Shown: positions 1-11,746, numbered from the stretch's first letter. The stretch: DNA of 64,000 nt from AP-15 sp963716115 (GCA_963716115.1 CAVQSZ010000013.1:43420-107419), one strand, 5' to 3'. Notes: a model not told the origin generated them from the letters alone. Translations and numbers: made by a program.

Positions 1-3000
1 CTTGTCTCGAACAGCGGCGAGATCAGCGCGAGCGGCGGAACCGTGCTGCTGACCGCCGACGCCGCGGCCGGCATCGTCGACAATGTCGTCGATGTCTCGG
101 GCCGAATTACCGCCAACGCCAGCGGCAGGACGGAGGGCGCGGTGACGATCGACGCCGGCGCGGGCAACGCCGCCCGGCTTTCCGGCCGGATCGACGTGTC
201 GGGACTGGGGGCGGGACAGGTCGGCGGCGCGGCGACGATCACCGGCGGGTCGGTCGCGCTCGCTGCGACCGCCCGGATCGACGCCCGCGGCGACGCCGGC
301 GGCGGCAAGGTGCGGATCGGCGGCGGGCCGCACGGCAAGGACCCCCAGGTGCGCAACGCCCGCACCACGACGATCGCCGCCGGCGCCGTGGTCGACGCCA
401 GCGCGACCCGAACCGGCAAGGGCGGCGAGGTCACCGAGTGGGCGGACGACACCGCCGTCTTCAACGGCTCGATCTTCGCGCGGGGCGGCCTCACCGGCGG
501 CGACGGCGGCTGGATCGAGACCTCCGGCCGACATGTCCTGGCGGTCGGGCCATCAGCCGCGGCCAGCGCGGCGGCCCCGAAAGGACGGCCGGGGCGCTGG
601 CTGCTCGACCCCGATTCCAACATCGACATCACCCTGGCGACGCTCAATGTCACCTGCACCGGCGCGCCGCTCGTCTGCAGTCCCGAGGCGGACAACTCGA
701 CGCTCAGCGCGACCACGATCGCCACCGCGCTCAACGGCGGCACCTCGGTCGACGTCACGACATCGCGGTCCGATGGGCTTCAACCGGGAAACATCACGGT
801 CGACGCCGCGATCGCCTTGACCAATCCGCGGACCGTCGGGCTGACGCTCGAGGCGGGGGCCGGCGGCGGGACCGGCGGGATTGTCGTCAATCGGCCGATC
901 ACCGACGCCGCATCCGGCGGGGCGCTGTCGGTCACCCTGACGGCCGGCGGCGGCGTCGCGTTCAACAGCCCGCTGACCATCGCCGGCGGCCTGACGGTGA
1001 CCGCGGGCAATGCCGCGCTCGGGCCGACGCCGTCGATATCGCAGACGGCGGCGGGGGCGCTGAAGGTCGGCGGCGCCGCGTCCTTCACCAATCTGAGGGC
1101 CGGCGGCGGGATCGCTTTGACCGCGACGACCAACTCGTTGGTCGGGCCCGTCGGGCTCAACACCACCGGCGCCGACGCCAATGCGAGCCTGACCAACAGC
1201 AACGCCGCCGGCACGATCCTGGCGGGAACCGCGGTCGGCGGTGCGCTGACTGTGACCTCGGCCGGGCCGATCACGCAGGCGGCGGCGACCAGCGTAACGA
1301 CGGCCGGCGCAAATTTATTTGCGAGGGGTTTCGCGATCACCCTCACCAATGACGGCAACGATTTCGACACCGCTCTCGGGACCGCGCTGACGGCGACCGG
1401 GGCCGCGATCACGATCCACACGAACTCGATGCAGTTCGGCAATATACTGGCGACCGGGCCACTCTCGGTGACGGCATCGACCGGGCCGATCATTCAACTA
1501 CTCGGAACCACCGTTACTGCGGCCGGGACGACATTGATCTCCGGGTCGGCGCCCGGTTTTGGGGACATCATCCTCGCCAACGCGGGTAACGACTTCAACA
1601 CCGGCGGGACCTCGATGGCCGCGAGCGGTGCGGCGATCACGATCGCCGACGCGAACGCGTTGCGGCTCGGCAATGTGGCGGCGGCGGGACTGTTGTCGGT
1701 GACGGCCGGCGGCGCGATCACGCAGGCAGCCGCGACCAGCGTGACCGCGGCCGGGACGACATTGACGGCGATCGGCTCCCCGATCACGCTCGCCAACTCC
1801 GGCAACGACTTCGACATCGGCGGGACCTCGCTGGCCGCGAGCGGCGCGGCAATCACGATCGTCGACGCCAACGCGCTCCAGCTCGGCAATGTGACGGCGA
1901 GCGGGCCGCTGTCGGTGACGTCGTTGACCGGGCCGATCGCACAGGCCCGTGATACGAGGGTGATTGCAGCCGGAACGACATTGGTCTCGGGGGTGGCGCC
2001 GAATCCGCCCGCCAACATCACCCTGGACAGCCCGGATAACGATTTCGATACCGCCGCGGGGACCTCGCTGACGGCGAGCGGCGCGGCCATCTCGGTGGTC
2101 GACACCAACGCGCTGCGGCTCCGCGGCGTGACCGCCACCGGGGCGCTGTCGGTGGCGGCGGGCGGGGCGATCACCCAGGCGGACCCGATCATCGCCCCGA
2201 GCCTCGTGGCGCGCACGCTGAACGACGCCGGGGCGCCGATCATCCTGGACGACCTCGGCAACAGGATACCCGGCGACGTCACGCTGAGCGCGCTGAACCG
2301 CAGCGGCGCTGCGGCCGCGCCCGGAGCGATCACTTTCGTGGACAGCACCGGGTTTACCGTCGTCCCGGTCGGGAGCCCCTTTCCCGCCGTGGAGCTCGGC
2401 GTCGTCAACAGAGGCCAGCCGATCATCCTCGCCGCCACCTCAGCGGGCGCGCGCCTCACCAATGACGGGACGATCGACAGCACCGGCGGCGCGGCGGCGG
2501 GCGGCGGCGACATCGCCCTGTTGGCCGACGCGATGACCCTTGCGGGCGGGACGGTCAACGCCGGCGCCGCCCGCGTCGTGCTCGGCCCCTACAACCCGAC
2601 GCGGACGATCAGGCTGGTCGGCCTCGGGGGCGACGCGGTCGCGACCTCGCTGAACCTGACCAACGCCGATCTCGCGACGGTCACGACCAGCCTGCTTCAG
2701 ATCGGGGCGAACGGAACGGGCTATTCGAACGGCGCGATCACGGCCAGCGGGACGGTGGCCTCGCCGGTCGACACGCTGGTGCTGGTCTCGGCCGGCGATA
2801 TTGCCGACGCGCCGCCCGACACCATCTCCGCGACCAATCTGGGGCTCTCCGCCGGCGGCAGCGTGCATTTGAAGGGACTGAACGCCGTCTCGACCCTCGC
2901 CGGCACGGCGGGCGCGGCTTTCGCCTTTGCCGACGACGTCGAAACCTTGACGGTCGGGGTCGTGCCGCCAGTAGTTCCGCCGGCCCTCCTCTCGGTCCGG

Positions 3001-6000
3001 CTCACCGCTGGCGTGCCGAGCGTGGCCGATGCCGCGCCGGACCGGTTCACCGGGATCACCGCGCAATCGGTCAGCCTGAGGAATACCGGCAGTGTGACGA
3101 TCGCCGACCCGGTGACCGCCACCACGACCGTGGCGATCGCCGACGGCGGCGCGTTGACCATCAACGCCGCGGTCAGCGGCGGCGCCGGGAGCCCGGCGGG
3201 GCAATTCTACAGCGACACGATCGTGATCGCAGCGCCGGTGAGCTTTCCCGGCGGGCTGGTGCTGATCGCGCCGAACACGCCGACCCGGGGGATCGACCTC
3301 GCCGCCGCCGCGCCGCCGCCGGCGGTGCTCGAATTGTCCGACGCGGCGCTCGACCTGATCACCGCCCAAACGATCCAGCTGGGCTTTCTGACCGGGTTCA
3401 GCGGCCCGATCACAGTGAGCGGCGTGGTCGCCCCGGCGGCGACGCCCAATCTGGCGCTGGTGACGAGCGGCTCGATCACCGAAGGACCGCTGGGCGCGGT
3501 CGGCGCGACCAGGCTGGCGCTATGGGCCGGCGGATCGATTTCGTTCCCGGGCGCCAACACGGTTCAGTTCCTAGCAGGCCGAGCCGGCGCCACGGGCTCG
3601 GCGGCGAGCACGTTTCTGTTCCGCAACGTCGAGCCGCTGACAATCGGCGAAGTCGACGGCCTGGTGGCGGCCGGGGGGCCCGACGCGGTCGATCCCAGCA
3701 TCCTCGGAGTGGCGACCAGCGGCGGCAATATCATCATCGAAACCACGGGGCTGGCCGCCAACCTAACACTTGCCGAGACCGTCAACGCCAATGGCTTCGA
3801 CCTGACGAGCCTCGTGCCGACGACGGTGCTGGGGGCGGCGCCGGGGCTGATCGGGCTGTCCTCGGCGGGGACCATCACGCAGACCCCGGCGGGGCTGATC
3901 GTCGGGGCCGGGCTGGCCTTGTCGGCGGTCGGCGATGTCGGGCTCGGCGAGGCCAACCGGCTCGGAAGCAATGACGTGGCCGGGATCCCGACGGGCTCCG
4001 GGACATTGGCCGGCGATCTGCTGTCGAGCGTCCTGTTCCGCGCGGACCGGGCGGCGAGCGCGGCCGGCGCGGGGCTGGTAGTCGGCGCGGTCGACGTCAC
4101 CGACAGCTTTGGCGCGCGGATGCTCGACCAGCGCACCGGGGCGCCGCTGACCGCGGCTCTGTCGGGCGTGACGACCCCGGGCGGCGCCGGCGCCAACATC
4201 ATCATCGAGACGACGACGGCCGGGAACCTGGCGCTGAACGCGCCGGTCAACGCCAATGGCGGGACGACGGTGCTGGGGGTGGCGCCGGGGCTGATCGGGC
4301 TGTCCTCGGCGGGAACCATCACGCAGACCCCGGCGGGGCTGATCGTCGGGGCCGGGCTGGCCTTGTCGGCGGTCGGCGATGTCGGGCTCGGCGAGGCCAA
4401 CCGGCTCGGAAGCAATGACGCAGCCGGGATCCCGACGGGCTCCGGGACATTGGCCGGCGATCTGCTGTCGAGCGTCCTGTTCCGCGCGGACCGGGCGGCG
4501 AGCGCGGCCGGCGCGGGGCTGACGGTCGGCGCGGTCGACGCCATCGACAGCTTTGGCGCGCGAATGTTCGACCAGCGCACCGGAGCGCCGCTGACCGCGG
4601 CGCTCTCGGGGGTGACGACCCCGGGCGGCGCCGGCGCCAACATCATCATCGAGACGACGGCGGCCGGGAACCTGGCGCTGAACGCGCCGGTCAACGCCAA
4701 TGGCGGGACGACGGTGCTGGGGGCGGCGCCGGGGCTGATCGGGCTGTCCTCGGCGGGAACCATCACGCAGACCCCGGCGGGGCTGATCGTCGGGGCCGGG
4801 CTGGCCTTGTCGGCGGTCGGCGATGTCGGGCTCGGCGAGGCCAACCGGCTCGGGAGCCAATGACGCAGCCGGGATCCCGACGGGCTCGGGGACATTGGCC
4901 GGCGATCTGCTGTCGAGCGTCCTGTTCCGGGCGGACCGGGCGGCGAGCGCGGCCGGCGCGGGGCTGGTAGTCGGCGCGGTCGACGTCACCGACAGCTTTG
5001 GCGCGCGGATGCTCGACCAGCGCACCGGGGCGCCGCTGACCGCGGCTCTGTCGGGCGTGACGACCCCGGGCGGCGCCGGCGCCAACATCATCATCGAGAC
5101 GACGACGGCCGGGAACCTGGCGCTGAACGCGCCGGTCAACGCCAATGGCGGGACGACGGTGCTGGGGGCGGCGCCGGGGCTGATCGGGCTGTCCTCGGCC
5201 GGAACCATCACGCAGGCCCCGGCGGGACTGATCGTCGGGGCCGGGCTCGCCTTGTCGGCGATCGGCGATGTTAGGCTCGGCGAAGCCAACCGGCTCGGGA
5301 CCAATGACGTAGTCGGGATCCCGACGGGCTCGGGGACATTGGCCGGCGATGGGCTGTCGGGCATCCTGTTCCGGGCGGATCGGGCGGCGAGCGCGGCCGG
5401 CGCGGGGCTGGCGGTCGGCGCGGTCGATGTCACCGACAGCTTTGGCGCGCGCATGCTCGACCAGCGCACCGGGACGCCGCTGACCGCGGCCCTGTCGGGC
5501 ATGACGACGGCCGGCGGCAATATCCTCGTCGAGACGACGACGGCGGGGAATTTGGCGCTGAACGCGCCGGTCAACGCCGGCGCCGGCTCGGTGGGGCTGG
5601 CCTCGGCGGGGACGGTGACGCAGGACCCGGCCCCGATCATCGCTGCGTCGCTGGCGATCCTGTCGGCGAACCGGGTGTCGCTCGGCGCCTTCGGCGGGCC
5701 GGCGGATCTGAACCAGGTCGGGACCTTGGCGGGCCAGGTGTTGAACCCCGGCGAGAGCTTTGTCTTTCGCAACGACGCGGCGACCCTGACGATCGGCGCG
5801 GTCGACGTCACCGACAGCCTTGGCGGACGGCTGCTGAACCCGGTGACCGCGGCCCCGCTGACCGGGCCGTTGTCCGGGGTGGTCACGAACAACGCCAATA
5901 TCGGGCTGCGGGTGACCGCTTCGGGCGATTTGGTGCTGACGCAGACGGTCGCGGCCGGGACGGCGGGGATTGGGCTCGAATCGGCGGGGCAGATCCGGCA

Positions 6001-7997
6001 GACCGGCGGCACGGTGACCGGCAGCGCGCTTGAGGTGTCGGCGGCGGGGGCGGTGTCCCTGCCCGAGGGCAACGCGGTCTCGCTGCTGGCGGGGCAGGCG
6101 ACCGGAGCCGGGAACAGCCTTCTCTACCGCAACGAGGAGGCGAATTTGACGGTCGGCGCGGTCGGCCCGCTGCTGGAGCAGGGCGCGAGCCCGCCGCCGG
6201 CCAGCCGGATGCTGAGCGTCGGCACGCTGTCGGGGGTGACGACGCTCAACGGCAACATCCTCGTCGAGACGACGACGGCGGGGAATCTGGCGCTGAACGC
6301 GCCGGTCAACGCCGGGGCCGGCTCGGTGGGGCTGGCCTCGGCGGGGACGCTGACGCAGGACCCGGCCCCGATCATCGCTGCGTCGCTGGCGATCCTGTCG
6401 GCGAACCGGGTGTCGCTCGGCGCTTTCGGCGGGCCCGCGGATCTGAACCAGGTCGGGACCTTGGCGGGCCAGGTGCTGAACCCCGGCGAGAGCTTTGTCT
6501 TTCGCAACGACGCGGCGACCCTGACGATCGGGTCAGTCGACGTCACCGACAGCCTTGGCGGGCGTCTGCTGAACCCGCTGACCGCGGTCCCGCTGACCGG
6601 GCCGTTGTCGGGGGTGGTCACGAACAACGCCAATATCGGGCTGCGGGTGACCACTTCCGGCGATTTGCTGCTGACCCAGAACGTGGCGGCCGGGACGGCC
6701 GGGATTGGCCTAGAATCGGCGGGGCAGATCCGGCAGACCGGCGGCGCGGTGACCGCGAGCGCGCTTGAGATGTCGGCGGCGGGGGCGGCATCGCTGCCGG
6801 ACGCCAACGCGGTCCCGACGCTGGCGGCTCGGACCACGGCGGCCGGGAGCAACCTCTTGTTCCGGGACAATTCGACGACGCTGACGGTCGGCGCGGTCGG
6901 GCCGCTGCTGGAGCAGGGCGCGAGCGCGCCGCCGAGCAGCCGGATGCTGAGCGTCGGCGCGCTCTCCGGGGTGACGACGAGCAACGGCAACCTCACCCTG
7001 GAGACGACGACGGCGGGGGATCTCGATCCTCGTCCAAAACGTCGCCGCGGGGAGCGGCCTTGCCGCGCTGACCGCAGCGGGGAGCGCGACCGAGGCCGGC
7101 GGAAGCGTGACCGCGTCCAGCCTGACCGCGACCGCCGGCGCCGGCGTGACCTTCGACAATGCGGCCAATGCGGTCGGGACGGTGACCGGAGCCGCGGCGA
7201 ACGGCGCCTTCGCCTTCACCAACGCCGGCGCTCTGACCGTCGGCCCGATCGCCGCCGCCGCGTCGACCGCCGGAGACGTGCTGATCCAGACCAACGCCGC
7301 CGGCGCGACCTTGACGCTCGCCGGCGACATCACCGCCGGCGGCCGCGCGATTTTCGCTGCCGCGGGCCCCTTTGCGCAACGCGGTACGGCAACGACCGAT
7401 GCGCCGGTCTTTGTCGTCGACACGACCGGCGGCGGCATCGCGAGGCTGCTCACCTTCGTGTCCGCCACCGGCGCCAATGCCGACGCCGTGGCCAACCTTG
7501 GTCCGACCGGCGCCACCAGCAACCCGATGCAGTTCGACAATCTCGTCGCGCAGCGATCGGTTGCGCTGCTGTTCGCCGATGGCGGCGCGGTGAACGGGAA
7601 CATGCAGGTCGCTCAGCTGGGCCTCTCCGGAACCGGGGCGAGCGCGACCTTGTTCGGCTCGATCAATGGCGACGCGACCGGCGCCGCGGCGGCTCTCGGC
7701 GTTCGCAACCCGGGGCCCGAGAGCGCCTATCTCTTCAACAACTGCGTCATCGCCGGCGTCAGCTGCGTCGCGCTGCCGGCGAACGCCCTGGTTCCTCCCC
7801 AGATCGTCCGCGACATCACGCTCACTCTGTTGCTGCCGTTCCAGCCGTTCAGCTCGATCGACTTTGCGACCTCCGACGCGCTGCGCCCGCGCCGGCAGGG
7901 CAGTCCCGACCTCCCGGTCATCAACATCTTCGACGAGGAACGCCTGTGCGGCGCGATGCCGGGGTCGGGCGAGGCGACAGGGGAGCCGTGCCGATGA
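1..7997 (+). CDS. Filamentous-haemagglutinin-like large exoprotein, 3' part, with two +1 frameshifts
   Basis: The reading frame is already open at base 1, so the N-terminal signal and secretion (TPS) domain lie outside the window. The product is built of Gly/Ala/Thr-rich beta-helix-type repeats, and an RWLLDPDSNIDI motif near base 600 is typical of haemagglutinin-repeat exoproteins. The known role of the family is a secreted adhesin exported by an FhaC-type outer-membrane pore; no such pore gene is in the window. The frame breaks twice. An extra C near 4857 changes GSND to GSQ-stop. An extra G in a G-run at 7015-7019 shifts the frame again, after which translation resumes as ISILVQNVAAG and runs to the stop at 7995-7997. 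Both are single-base insertions and may be assembly errors. The C-terminal part carries a Cys pair (NNCVIAGVSC). The stop overlaps the start of the CHAT gene (ATGA). Adhesin-class assignment is firm; its target is unknown. Confidence 0.85.
3820..5575 (+). repeat. Four tandem 444-bp coding repeats in the exoprotein
   Basis: The string acgacggtgctggggg recurs at 3820, 4264, 4708 and 5153, giving periods of 444, 444 and 445 bp (148 residues). The units are nearly identical at DNA level and encode a conserved block including PGLIGLSSAGTIT, GLGEANRLG and SFGARM. The odd 445-bp period pinpoints the inserted base that breaks the frame near 4857. The fourth unit is slightly shortened (PGGAGAN becomes AGGN). 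The near-identity implies recent duplication or gene conversion and makes the region prone to recombination and misassembly. Confidence 0.9.
5576..7020 (+). repeat. Two tandem 735-bp coding repeats in the exoprotein
   Basis: A second repeat type follows directly. The segment starting ggctcggtggggctgg is at 5585 and again at 6320, a period of 735 bp (245 residues). Each unit encodes GAFGGPADLNQVGTLAGQV, SFVFRNDAATLTIG and GIGLESAGQIRQTGG. The second copy diverges toward its end, where the second frameshift lies (7015-7019). Both repeat types share the shorter ETTTAGNLALNAPVN segment, so the large units appear to be higher-order arrangements of one ancestral beta-helix rung set. Confidence 0.85.
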
Positions 7998-10900
7998 CGT
8001 TGAAGCAGGCTCTGCTGGCCGTCGCCGCGGCAATCGCCGTCGCGGGCTGCCAGCCGCCGCCGCCGGACGCTTACGTATCGGGCGCGCAGACCGAGCCGGC
8101 GGCCGAAGCGGTTCCGGTCGGGGCCAACCAGGTCGGCGAGGCCTGCCGCTATCAGCCGATCTCGACCGGCGACTTCCCGGTCGGCGCCAGCCGCGCCTTC
8201 GCCCTCTATTGCGGCGCGTGGTCCCAAGCGAGCGGGCGAATTTTCGAGCTCGGCGGCGGCGCCGACGCCTCACGGCTCAACGCGCTCGCCGCCGCCGGGC
8301 CGTGGCGCGGCTATATCAACGAGCGCTTTGCCTGCGGCGCGCCGACCGACACGCGGCTCGCGGGCGGCGCGCCGGCGGCGCTGATGCAGTGCAGCCGGCG
8401 CAACGGCGGCTGGCCGCATCTGGCGATGACCGCCGCGGTCGGCGGCCGGGTGTTCGGCGCCGATGCGATCCCCTCCGCCCTGCCCGTGCTCGAGGCGGCG
8501 CTCGGCTCGGTCAGCGGGGCCGGCGCGCCGACCGGCCGCCAGGCGCCCTCCGAAGCCGCCCGGCTGATCGCCAACCGGTCTGTCGGGCAGCCCTTCGGCA
8601 GCGGCGACCTCCAACGGTTCTACGACCTGACGAGCGCCGGCGACGCCTACAACAATGTCGACGACCCGGCCAACGCGGAGCGCGCCTTTCGCGAGGCGCT
8701 GGCGATACAGCAACGCATCCTGGGACGCGACAATCCCGGCCTCGCCGTCACCATGATGAAGCTCGCCGCGCAGATCGCCCATCAGCGCAACGCCCCCGAG
8801 GCCGATCGCCTGCTTGAAATCGCCGCCTCGCTGAGCGCGCGGTCGAAGGACCCTCTGGTGACGGCGCAGCTCGACTACTACCGCGCGGTGACCGCGGCCT
8901 ACCAGCACAGGCCCGAAGAGGCTTTGCGCCGGGCGCGGACCGCCGAGACCGAATTCGCGCGGCTGCTGCCGCCTGGGACGACCGGCCGCGCCGGCCCCGA
9001 TTTCACCGATCAGGCGCTGCGCGCTCGCGGCATCGACGTCCCGCTGCTGACCGCCGAGGCGCCCCTGGTCCCCGAGCAGGAGACGGCCGTCCTCGGGCTG
9101 GCGGAAACCTTGCGGCTCCAGGCGGCGCTGCGCGGCGATGCGGGCGAGCCGGAGCAATCGACGCAATTGGCGCTCAGGGCGCAGCGGCTGCTCGAAGCCA
9201 ACGCCCTCGCAGTGACCAGCACCGGCGCGCGCTCGCTCCGCCTCGTCGCCGCCAACGAGGCCGGGGCCACCGATTTCCCGGCGGCCTCGGGGTACAGCTC
9301 GCAAGCCGGGCAGGTCTTTGCCCAGGTGGTCCCGGGCGAGCGGCCGGAAGCGCTCAATCTGCTGCGGCACGGCGAATATCGGCTGCGGCAAGGAGAGACC
9401 GGCCAGGCGCTGGCGCTGTTCCGCCGGGCCGGGCAAATCCTGCGCAAGCCCGGCGTCGTCGGGGTTCCGCCGGAAAACATCCTGCCGTGGCTCGACGCGC
9501 TGTGGATCGAGGTCGAGCGCAGCCCGGCGGACCGGGCGCAGCTCAACGCCGAGATGTTCGAGGCCGCGCAATTCGCCAAGGACAGCCTGACCGCCCAGGA
9601 TATCGCGCAGACGGCGGCGCGGCTCGCCGCCAGCGATCCCAAGGTCGCGGCGGCGCTGCTGAGCCTGCAGCAGGGTCAGCGCCGGCTCGACGGCCTGGCC
9701 GCCGACCGCGACGCGCTCGTCGCCGAGGGCGACCGGCCGGGCGCCGCCGACCGCCTGGCCGCGCTCGACGCGCAGATCGGCAAGGCGCAGCAGCAGGTCG
9801 GCGAGGCCGATGCAGAGGTTCAAGTCGCCGCGCCGCGCTATCGCCGGATGCTCGAGGAGCCGGTGACCGAGCCGGAGACGCGCGCGCTGCTGCGGCCGGA
9901 CGAGGCGCTGGTCTCGATCTTCACCGCGCCCGGCGGCAGCTATGGCTTTGCGCTCGAGCGGGAGGATGCGCAGGTTTACCAAATCCCCCTCAAGGGCGCC
10001 GAAATCGCCGCGCTGATCGGCCAGCTGCGCCAGAGCTCGCTGCCCAGGGCCGTCGCCGGCCAGGCGGTGCTGCCCAATTACGACACCGCTGCGGCCTATC
10101 GGCTCTACGCGGCGCTGATCGGGCCGGCGGCAAAGGCTTTGGACGGGAAATCCAGGGTCACGATCGCGGCCGGCGGCGCGCTCCTCAGCTTTCCGTTCGC
10201 CGCCCTGGTGACGGCGCCGGACGTCGGGGTGGCCAACGGCGACTACCGCCAAACGCCGTGGCTGCTGCGGCGCTTCGCGCTGAGCTACGTCCCGGCGCCG
10301 CGGACCTTTGTCGACCTGCGCCGGATCAAGTCCGGCTCGCCCGGCTCACGCCCGTTCATCGGCTTCGGCGATTTCCAGCCGGCGACGGACCGGCAGATCG
10401 CCGCCCTGTTTCCCGCCGGCCGCTGCGCCCAGGATAACCGCAACCTGCACCTGCTCGGCCCGCTGCCGGGGACGCGGACCGAGGTGACGACGCTCGGCCG
10501 CGAGCTCGGCGCGGCCCCGGGCGACATCGTCCTCGGGGCCGCCTTCACCAAGGCGCGGGTGACGGGCGCGGACCTCGGCCGCTACCGCATCGTCCATTTC
10601 GCGACCCATGCGCTGCTCCCGACCGAGCTTGGGCAATGCCAGACCGAGCCGGCGATCCTGACCTCGACGCCGCCCGGCGCGCCGAGCGCCGGGGCCGGGT
10701 TCCTCGGCGTCGGCGATATCGAGAACCTGAAGCTCGACGCCGATCTGGTCGTTCTCTCGGCCTGCGATACGGCAGGCCCGGGCAACGGCGCCGGCGAGAG
10801 CCTGTCCGGCCTGGCGCGGGCGTTCTTTCTCGCCGGGACCCGCGGCATGCTGGTGACGCACTGGGCCGCCGCCGACATCGCCGCGATGCGGCTGATGACC

Positions 10901-11089
10901 GGGGCCTTGGCGCCCGGCGCCGGCGGCGCGACCGAGGACACCGCGCAGGCCTTGCGCAGCGCCCAGCTGCGCATGATCGACACCGCCGGCGGCGGCGCCG
11001 ACACGCCGATGCTGATGTCGGCCCCCTTTGCCTGGGCGCCGTTCGTGCTGATCGGCGACGGGGTGCGGGCGCGCGCGCCGGGGGCTTGA
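7994..11089 (+). CDS. CHAT-domain (caspase-like) peptidase lipoprotein with TPR-like region
   Basis: This is a 1031-residue protein. The start at 7994 is chosen because it gives a clean lipoprotein signal: K near the N-terminus, a hydrophobic stretch, and AVAGC with Cys19 as the lipidation site. The ATG overlaps the exoprotein stop as ATGA, so the two are probably translationally coupled. The middle (about residues 200-620) is helical and contains a TPR-type segment (AERAFREALAIQQRIL and following). The C-terminal third is a CHAT domain with the caspase-type dyad visible: FATHA with His872, and LSACDT with Cys924. CHAT peptidases are known from eukaryotic separase-like proteins and bacterial TPR-CHAT proteins. 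The inferred role is a membrane-anchored protease or regulator working with the exoprotein, perhaps in its maturation; no substrate is visible. An open frame runs in from the exoprotein, but 7019-7993 is out-of-frame Arg-rich text and is not part of this protein. Confidence 0.88.
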   Translation: MTLKQALLAVAAAIAVAGCQPPPPDAYVSGAQTEPAAEAVPVGANQVGEACRYQPISTGDFPVGASRAFALYCGAWSQASGRIFELGGGADASRLNALAAAGPWRGYINERFACGAPTDTRLAGGAPAALMQCSRRNGGWPHLAMTAAVGGRVFGADAIPSALPVLEAALGSVSGAGAPTGRQAPSEAARLIANRSVGQPFGSGDLQRFYDLTSAGDAYNNVDDPANAERAFREALAIQQRILGRDNPGLAVTMMKLAAQIAHQRNAPEADRLLEIAASLSARSKDPLVTAQLDYYRAVTAAYQHRPEEALRRARTAETEFARLLPPGTTGRAGPDFTDQALRARGIDVPLLTAEAPLVPEQETAVLGLAETLRLQAALRGDAGEPEQSTQLALRAQRLLEANALAVTSTGARSLRLVAANEAGATDFPAASGYSSQAGQVFAQVVPGERPEALNLLRHGEYRLRQGETGQALALFRRAGQILRKPGVVGVPPENILPWLDALWIEVERSPADRAQLNAEMFEAAQFAKDSLTAQDIAQTAARLAASDPKVAAALLSLQQGQRRLDGLAADRDALVAEGDRPGAADRLAALDAQIGKAQQQVGEADAEVQVAAPRYRRMLEEPVTEPETRALLRPDEALVSIFTAPGGSYGFALEREDAQVYQIPLKGAEIAALIGQLRQSSLPRAVAGQAVLPNYDTAAAYRLYAALIGPAAKALDGKSRVTIAAGGALLSFPFAALVTAPDVGVANGDYRQTPWLLRRFALSYVPAPRTFVDLRRIKSGSPGSRPFIGFGDFQPATDRQIAALFPAGRCAQDNRNLHLLGPLPGTRTEVTTLGRELGAAPGDIVLGAAFTKARVTGADLGRYRIVHFATHALLPTELGQCQTEPAILTSTPPGAPSAGAGFLGVGDIENLKLDADLVVLSACDTAGPGNGAGESLSGLARAFFLAGTRGMLVTHWAAADIAAMRLMTGALAPGAGGATEDTAQALRSAQLRMIDTAGGGADTPMLMSAPFAWAPFVLIGDGVRARAPGA

Positions 11090-11091
11090 AG

Positions 11092-11616
11092 CTATCCGAC
11101 CCAGCTGCGCAGCGGGCCGAAATCGCAGTGCACGAATTCGCGGCCCGGATACATGCCGACGCCGCCGTAGATGAATTTCTTGACGTCGTCGGCAACCGCG
11201 TCGTTGTCGACCTCGGGAATGTGGATATCGAGCGCCATTGCGCGCATGTGCTGCGAGTTCAGCGCCGCCCCTTCGAGCTGGCCGTTGGTCTGCGGCGTCC
11301 GATAGCCGCTCAGGATCCGGATCTCGTCCTTGTTGTATTTCCAGTGCAGGACAAAGACGAGGTCCATCAACCAGGGATGGATCCACTTCCACTCGTTGGC
11401 GCGGTAGTCGCGGCAGGTCCACGAGAACTGCTTGCAGGCCGACAGGATATAGGCGCCGTCGGCGAAATAGATCTGATTGAAACGCTCGCCGGTGGCGGCG
11501 AAGACGATCTTGACCCAGCGCCGCTGCGGAAACCCGGTGTCGCCCCAGGCGAGCGGCGCCCTGGTCGCCACCGCCGCGGCGGCGAGGCCGGAGAGCAGAT
11601 TGCGGCGGTCGAGCAT
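11092..11616 (-). CDS. DUF882 / YcbK-like (M15-type peptidase fold) protein, Tat signal
   Basis: A 174-residue protein starting MLDRRNLLSGLAAAAV, a twin-arginine signal, so it is probably exported folded to the periplasm. The body is typical of DUF882/YcbK: SGYRTPQTN, then SQHMRAMALDIHI, and a C-terminal GREFVHCDFGP. The His and Asp of SQHMRAMALD and the His of FVHCD match the zinc ligands of M15-type D-Ala-D-Ala peptidases. The role is probably peptidoglycan-related, though family members are poorly characterised. It converges on the CHAT gene with only 2 bp between the stops, and no terminator is visible in that gap. Confidence 0.85.
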   Translation of the reverse strand: MLDRRNLLSGLAAAAVATRAPLAWGDTGFPQRRWVKIVFAATGERFNQIYFADGAYILSACKQFSWTCRDYRANEWKWIHPWLMDLVFVLHWKYNKDEIRILSGYRTPQTNGQLEGAALNSQHMRAMALDIHIPEVDNDAVADDVKKFIYGGVGMYPGREFVHCDFGPLRSWVG

Positions 11617-11746
11617 CCGAACGCTCCCTTCCTATCGATCGTCGATCGACGTCAGCGACATAATCACCGGATTTTCACGGCGCCAGATCGATGATTTGAT
11701 GGGTTCCATGCTGCATGTTCCTGCGACGTTCCGGTAACCCGCGCGA

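Noticed and set aside
3763..6072. A 769-residue open frame on the minus strand opposite the exoprotein
   Set aside because: It is rich in Arg, Ser and Pro, repeats with the same period as the plus-strand repeats, and matches no family. It is a shadow of GC-rich codon usage.
3820..7020. CRISPR-like array suggested by regular repeats
   Set aside because: Units are 444 and 735 bp, coding and without spacers.
4823..11089. One continuous 2088-residue frame joining exoprotein repeats to the CHAT protein
   Set aside because: The stretch 7019-7993 in this frame is Arg-rich nonsense, while another frame carries the true exoprotein C-terminus. The CHAT protein has its own lipoprotein start at 7994.
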